From the NCBI GenBank assembly GCA_964434165.1, contig CAYSUS010000005.1, forward strand, positions 66,721 through 130,720: a DNA stretch of 64,000 bases, read 5' to 3'. This stretch comes from CAYSUS01 sp964434165 (lineage in GTDB: Bacteria; Planctomycetota; Planctomycetia; Pirellulales; Thermoguttaceae). The notes under the pieces were generated by a model. That model was not told the origin of the DNA. It ran no database searches and worked only from the letters and a program-made list of their open reading frames with translations. Made by a program: the position numbers and the translations under genes. Below are positions 60,731 to 64,000 of this stretch, in pieces (position 1 is the first letter of the stretch; each line of letters opens with the position of its first letter).

Positions 60731-61828
60731 GTGACTGCCTCCAACGACGTCCGCGTCCACCTGGGCCCGCGAAGCTACGACATCCGCATTGGGGCGGGCA
60801 TTCTCGATGAGGTGGCCGATGCCCTCCGCGGCGCCGCGCCCGATGTGACGCACGCCGTGGTGATCACCGACTCCAATGTCGAGGACCCGCACGGCATGGG
60901 CGCGGCCGGACGCCTGGCCGAGGCGGAGTTGAACGTGGACATGATGGTCGTCGAGCCTGGCGAGACCAGCAAGTCGATCGAGACGGCCGCGTCGCTGTGG
61001 GATAACCTGCTGAAGGTCGGCGCCGACCGCAAGACCGTCGTTGTGGCCGTCGGCGGGGGTGTGATCGGCGATCTGGCTGGATTCGTGGCGGCGACTTATG
61101 CCCGGGGCGTTCGCTTCTACCAGGTGCCCACCACCCTCCTGGCCCAGGTCGACAGCTCGGTGGGCGGCAAGGTCGGGATCAACCTGCCGGGCGCCAAGAA
61201 CATGGTGGGGGCGTTCCTCCAGCCGGTGGGCGTGCTCATCGACACGCTCACGCTCCGCACGCTGCCCGAGCGGGAGTACCTCTCCGGCCTGGGCGAGGTG
61301 GTCAAGTACGGCGCGATCCTCGACGCGGCCCTGTTCGACGAGCTGGAGGCCGGCGCCGACGGCCTCGTGGATCGAGACGACGAGCTGCTTGCCCGCGTCG
61401 TCGCCCGCTGCTGCCGCCTGAAGGCCGACGTGGTGGAGCAGGACGAGCGCGAGGAGACGGGCCTCCGCGCGGTGCTCAACTACGGGCATACCTTCGCCCA
61501 CGCCTTCGAGGCCCTGTGCGGCTACGGCCGCCTGCTGCACGGCGAGGCCGTGTCGATCGGCATGGTCTGCGCCGCGCGCCTCGCCGAGCGCCTGGGGCGG
61601 ATCGACGCCGAGCTGGGGCGCCGCCAGCGCGACCTGCTGGCGGCCCTGGGTCTGCCGGTCGAGACGCCCGACCTCGACGCCGAGGCCATTCTCGAGTCGA
61701 TGATGCACGACAAGAAGGTCCAGCACGGGCGGCTCCGCTTCGTGCTGCCCGACCGGCTGGGCCACGTCGAGCTGGTCGGCGGCGTCGATCCGGCGGACGT
61801 GCGGGCGTCGCTGGGGAGCGAGTGGTGA
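60731..61828 (+). CDS. aroB: 3-dehydroquinate synthase (shikimate pathway)
   Basis: A 365-residue enzyme converting DAHP to 3-dehydroquinate with NAD and zinc. It has GGGVIGDLAGFVAATYARG, PTTLLAQVDSSVGGKVGINL, NYGHTFAHAFEAL and LLHGEAVSIGM, which carry the metal and NAD ligands. GTG 60731 is the start that gives the family N-terminus (VRVHLGPRSYDIRIGAGIL). It is the only aromatic pathway gene in the window. Confidence 0.96.
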   Translation: MTASNDVRVHLGPRSYDIRIGAGILDEVADALRGAAPDVTHAVVITDSNVEDPHGMGAAGRLAEAELNVDMMVVEPGETSKSIETAASLWDNLLKVGADRKTVVVAVGGGVIGDLAGFVAATYARGVRFYQVPTTLLAQVDSSVGGKVGINLPGAKNMVGAFLQPVGVLIDTLTLRTLPEREYLSGLGEVVKYGAILDAALFDELEAGADGLVDRDDELLARVVARCCRLKADVVEQDEREETGLRAVLNYGHTFAHAFEALCGYGRLLHGEAVSIGMVCAARLAERLGRIDAELGRRQRDLLAALGLPVETPDLDAEAILESMMHDKKVQHGRLRFVLPDRLGHVELVGGVDPADVRASLGSEW

Positions 61829-61935
61829 GCGGCCGTGCTCTGGTCCTTTCGCACTTCGTACTCGTACGCAGTTCGAGAGTACGCAGTACGAACACTCGCG
61901 TCGCGGCAGCGATCGCCCTGGACTCCTGCCCCCTG

Positions 61936-61949
61936 CCCCCTGACTCCTG
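61936..61949. repeat. Copy of the 14-nt repeat CCCCCTGACTCCTG
   Basis: An exact 14-base match to the tandem unit at 748-775, flanked by decayed copies (61921-61935). It lies between aroB and the end of the Gfo/Idh gene. Confidence 0.8.
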
Positions 61950-61951
61950 CC

Positions 61952-63310
61952 CTACACCTCCTTCGGCACGACGTACGGCGCGCGGTAGTCGGGCTCGTTG
62001 AGCATCCGGTCGGCCTCTTCATCGTCGAGGACCTTCTCCGTCTCTGGGTCGAAGCGGAGCGGGCGGCCCACCTGGTAGGAGGTCCTGGCCAGAAGGCACA
62101 TGGCCATCGACTTGTGCCCCTCCTCGATCTCGGCGGTGAGGTCCTTGCGGTTGCGGCTCCGCACGGCCTTGATCCAGGTCTGGAAGTGGGGCAGATCGGC
62201 CATGGGGTGCCCTTCCTCCGCCTTGCTCGGGCCCGGCTCGCACTTCGGCCCCAGGAACGTGTAGTAGCTGGAGTAGTCGGGGAAGATCTGGTACCCCCCC
62301 GAGCCGAAGAAGATCGTGCCCACCGGGAAGTTCGGCTGCACGAAGGGGTACTGGTCGCGGAATCCGGCCTCGCTGTTGGTGTACCACGAGCGGTGCTCGA
62401 AGGTCACCATGGGTCGATTGCCCCTGAACTGAAAGGCCACGGACACGTGGGTCGGCGAAGTGCGGTCGTCGTCGTGGACGTACTTGCCGCCGGTCACGCT
62501 GACCATCACGGGGTGCTCGTCCAGCCCCAACCCCCAGCGAAGGATGTCCAGCTCGTGGACCGCCTGGTTGGCGAAGCAGCCGCTCGACAGGTCCAGGATC
62601 CAGTACCACCGCCGATGCGAGAAGGAGCTGTAGGGCCGCATGGCCTTGGGCCCCAGCCACTGGTCCCAGTCGAGGCCCTCGGGCACGGGTCGGGTGTTGA
62701 TTCGCCCCAGGTTGCCGCGGAGCTTGTAGTCGATCGCCCGGGCCATGTACAGGTCGCCGACCACGCCTTCCTTGAGCCTGGCGATCCCCTCGACGATGTT
62801 GGGGCTGGAGCGGTTCTGGGTGCCGTGCTGGACCATGCGCCCGTACTTGCGCGCGGCGGCCACCATCTGCCGCCCTTCGAAGAGGTTGTGGCAGCCCGGC
62901 TTCTCGACGTACACGTCCTTGCCGGCCTGGCACGCCCGGATCGTGGCCAGGGCGTGCCAGCGGTCGCCCAGCGAGATGCTCACCGCGTCGATGGAGCGGT
63001 CGTCGAACATCTTCTGCATGTCCGTGAACAAGGCCAGCTTCTTCTCGGCCAGTTGGGGGTAGCCCTTGCCGATCGTGTCGACCTTCTTCTGGTCGCAGTC
63101 GCAGGCGGCGACGATCTGGACGTTCTCCTCGACCATCTGCGTCAGGGCGGCCACGTGCGGGCGCATCCGCCCGCCCAGTCCGAGCAGGCCCACGCGCACC
63201 CGGTCGTTGGGGCTCTTCGTGCTCTGAGCGATGGCGGGCGCCGCCACGGCGGCCGTGGCCGCGGCGGCAGTCGATGCCTTGAGGAACTGGCGGCGGGAGG
63301 GGGACGGCAC
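61952..63310 (-). CDS. Tat-exported Gfo/Idh/MocA family oxidoreductase
   Basis: A 452-residue oxidoreductase. The start SRRQFLKASTAAAATAAVAA is a clear twin-arginine signal (RRxFLK), so the enzyme is exported folded with its NAD(P). The Rossmann motif VRVGLLGLGGRMRPHVAAL and VEKPGCHNLFEGRQ (EKP) mark the family; the C-terminal domain has RRWYWILDLSSGCFANQAVH. GTG 63310 is chosen because an AAAGGAG site and the signal peptide start there. Downstream of aroB, convergent. Substrate unknown, likely a sugar or inositol derivative. Confidence 0.92.
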   Translation of the reverse strand: MPSPSRRQFLKASTAAAATAAVAAPAIAQSTKSPNDRVRVGLLGLGGRMRPHVAALTQMVEENVQIVAACDCDQKKVDTIGKGYPQLAEKKLALFTDMQKMFDDRSIDAVSISLGDRWHALATIRACQAGKDVYVEKPGCHNLFEGRQMVAAARKYGRMVQHGTQNRSSPNIVEGIARLKEGVVGDLYMARAIDYKLRGNLGRINTRPVPEGLDWDQWLGPKAMRPYSSFSHRRWYWILDLSSGCFANQAVHELDILRWGLGLDEHPVMVSVTGGKYVHDDDRTSPTHVSVAFQFRGNRPMVTFEHRSWYTNSEAGFRDQYPFVQPNFPVGTIFFGSGGYQIFPDYSSYYTFLGPKCEPGPSKAEEGHPMADLPHFQTWIKAVRSRNRKDLTAEIEEGHKSMAMCLLARTSYQVGRPLRFDPETEKVLDDEEADRMLNEPDYRAPYVVPKEV

Positions 63311-63345
63311 GGTGGGGCTCCTTTCTTGGGGGGGACGGACGGCGC

Positions 63346-63795
63346 CTAGGGCGCGTCGTCGAGCACAGCGGGAAGTACGATGAGCAGGTCCTCGCAGGAC
63401 CGGATGCAACAGGGCAGGGCCACCTCATCGACGGCGCGGCCCAGTGCGGTCTTCAGGGACGATCGATCCTCGGGCTCCGCAAGGCTCTTGCCCGCGAACT
63501 CGTGAGGACCCGTGCGCAGGGCGCGGCGCCAGATCGGCTGGTCGTCCTCGCCGGCAAGGAACTCGAGCACGAAGGGAGGGCGGTCGGGCGAAAACCCCGC
63601 AGCGCGTCCCATCGCAGCCAGCTCCGGGAAGGCGAGCTGGCGGTCGTTGAGCGGCCTGACATCCCCGTCGGACCTGGCCAGGCGCAGGCGGAGGACGGTC
63701 GGCCGGTCCGGCTCGACCGGGATCTCGAATCGGGCGAGGCTCTCCGGGACGTCGAACGGCTTGCGGCAGTCGGGGCAAAGGTAGCGGATGCCCAT
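63346..63795 (-). CDS. Small zinc-ribbon-like protein, unknown function
   Basis: A 149-residue protein that starts MGIRYLCPDCRKPFDVPESL, a CxxC ribbon half of the DNA-directed RNA polymerase/TFIIS type, with only one CxxC pair; a Cys-Cys and a further Cys near the C-terminus (PCCIRSC) may complete it. The rest is beta-rich (PTVLRLRLARSDGDVRPLND). No family recognised. It is 36 bases upstream of the Gfo/Idh gene on the same strand. Confidence 0.6.
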   Translation of the reverse strand: MGIRYLCPDCRKPFDVPESLARFEIPVEPDRPTVLRLRLARSDGDVRPLNDRQLAFPELAAMGRAAGFSPDRPPFVLEFLAGEDDQPIWRRALRTGPHEFAGKSLAEPEDRSSLKTALGRAVDEVALPCCIRSCEDLLIVLPAVLDDAP

Positions 63796-64000
63796 CGGGG
63801 CCCCTCGGAGAAAAGACGAGACTGCCCTGCTTCACGGCTTCGTCGGGATCGGTGCCCCCCCTGTGGACACACCGAACGAGTCTAACCGCCACCGAGGTGG
63901 GTTGTCGAGGGGGCGGCCAGAAGCGCTTGCGCCGCCTCGCCCAGCAATCGTTCCGCTCCGGACCAAAGCAAGAGCGGCCAGGGGCCCCGCCCCGAGAGGA
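63796..64000. other. Window end, no gene seen
   Basis: The last 205 bases carry the start region of the zinc-ribbon gene on the minus strand and no further frame that I can support. Confidence 0.5.

Overview
The window is a GC-rich bacterial chromosome segment, densely coded on both strands. It has about 50 genes that I can support, and no rRNA, tRNA, CRISPR array, transposase or phage gene that I could see. The protein families point to the phylum Planctomycetota: a secreted YTV-repeat protein, a PEP-CTERM protein, an ECF sigma factor next to a FecR-like/DUF3160 protein, secreted DUF1579 and PQQ-like propeller proteins, Tat-exported Gfo/Idh/MocA oxidoreductases, and many signal-peptide proteins of unknown function. 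This assignment rests on family content, not on a marker-gene tree.

Layout. 1-5.5 kb: the 5' part of gap on the minus strand with a clear promoter, a methyltransferase, then a sugar ABC importer operon (lipoprotein binding protein, two-domain ATPase, permease). 5.5-12.5 kb: two divergent secreted proteins of unknown function, then the ECF sigma/FecR-DUF3160 pair. 12.5-17 kb: a candidate toxin-antitoxin pair (DUF4258-like), DUF1579, a coupled pair of small conserved genes, and the YTV protein. 17-28 kb: a lipoate-ligase-like protein, alkaline phosphatase, PQQ-like propeller, then a carbohydrate block (Gfo/Idh oxidoreductase, FGGY kinase, CBM9-like secreted protein, sodium:solute symporter with an extra C-terminal domain). 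28-39 kb: secreted archaemetzincin, DUF2330-like protein, a large thioredoxin-fold-like secreted protein, PEP-CTERM protein, glycoside-hydrolase-like protein, a GT39-like membrane protein and a GYD protein. 39-46 kb: a LolD/MacB-type ABC exporter, a secreted FIST protein and the zinc transporter ZupT. 46-55 kb: secreted GH2 beta-galactosidase, STAS, membrane, LRR, cold-shock, PilZ and TPR/transglutaminase-like proteins. 55-64 kb: housekeeping genes ribBA, efp-epmA and aroB, plus another Tat Gfo/Idh protein and zinc-ribbon proteins.

How the genes work together. The importer, symporter, kinase, oxidoreductases, CBM9-like protein, beta-galactosidase and glycoside-hydrolase-like protein suggest a saprophytic carbohydrate scavenger that degrades and imports sugars. 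efp and epmA form a textbook pair: the substrate lysine (K34) is present in EF-P and its ligase lies immediately downstream.

The most unusual layer is not a gene. The window carries several families of short palindromic or inverted-repeat elements, some in terminator-like positions between convergent genes and some lying in frame inside coding sequences. Examples are a family with a GACTTCCGAAGTCT-type arm (five sites), a hairpin with an ACAAG loop and swapped stem (two sites), a ~106-bp element with conserved ends (two sites), 32-nt and 16-nt tandem repeats starting within stop codons, and a 34-bp perfect palindrome over a stop codon.
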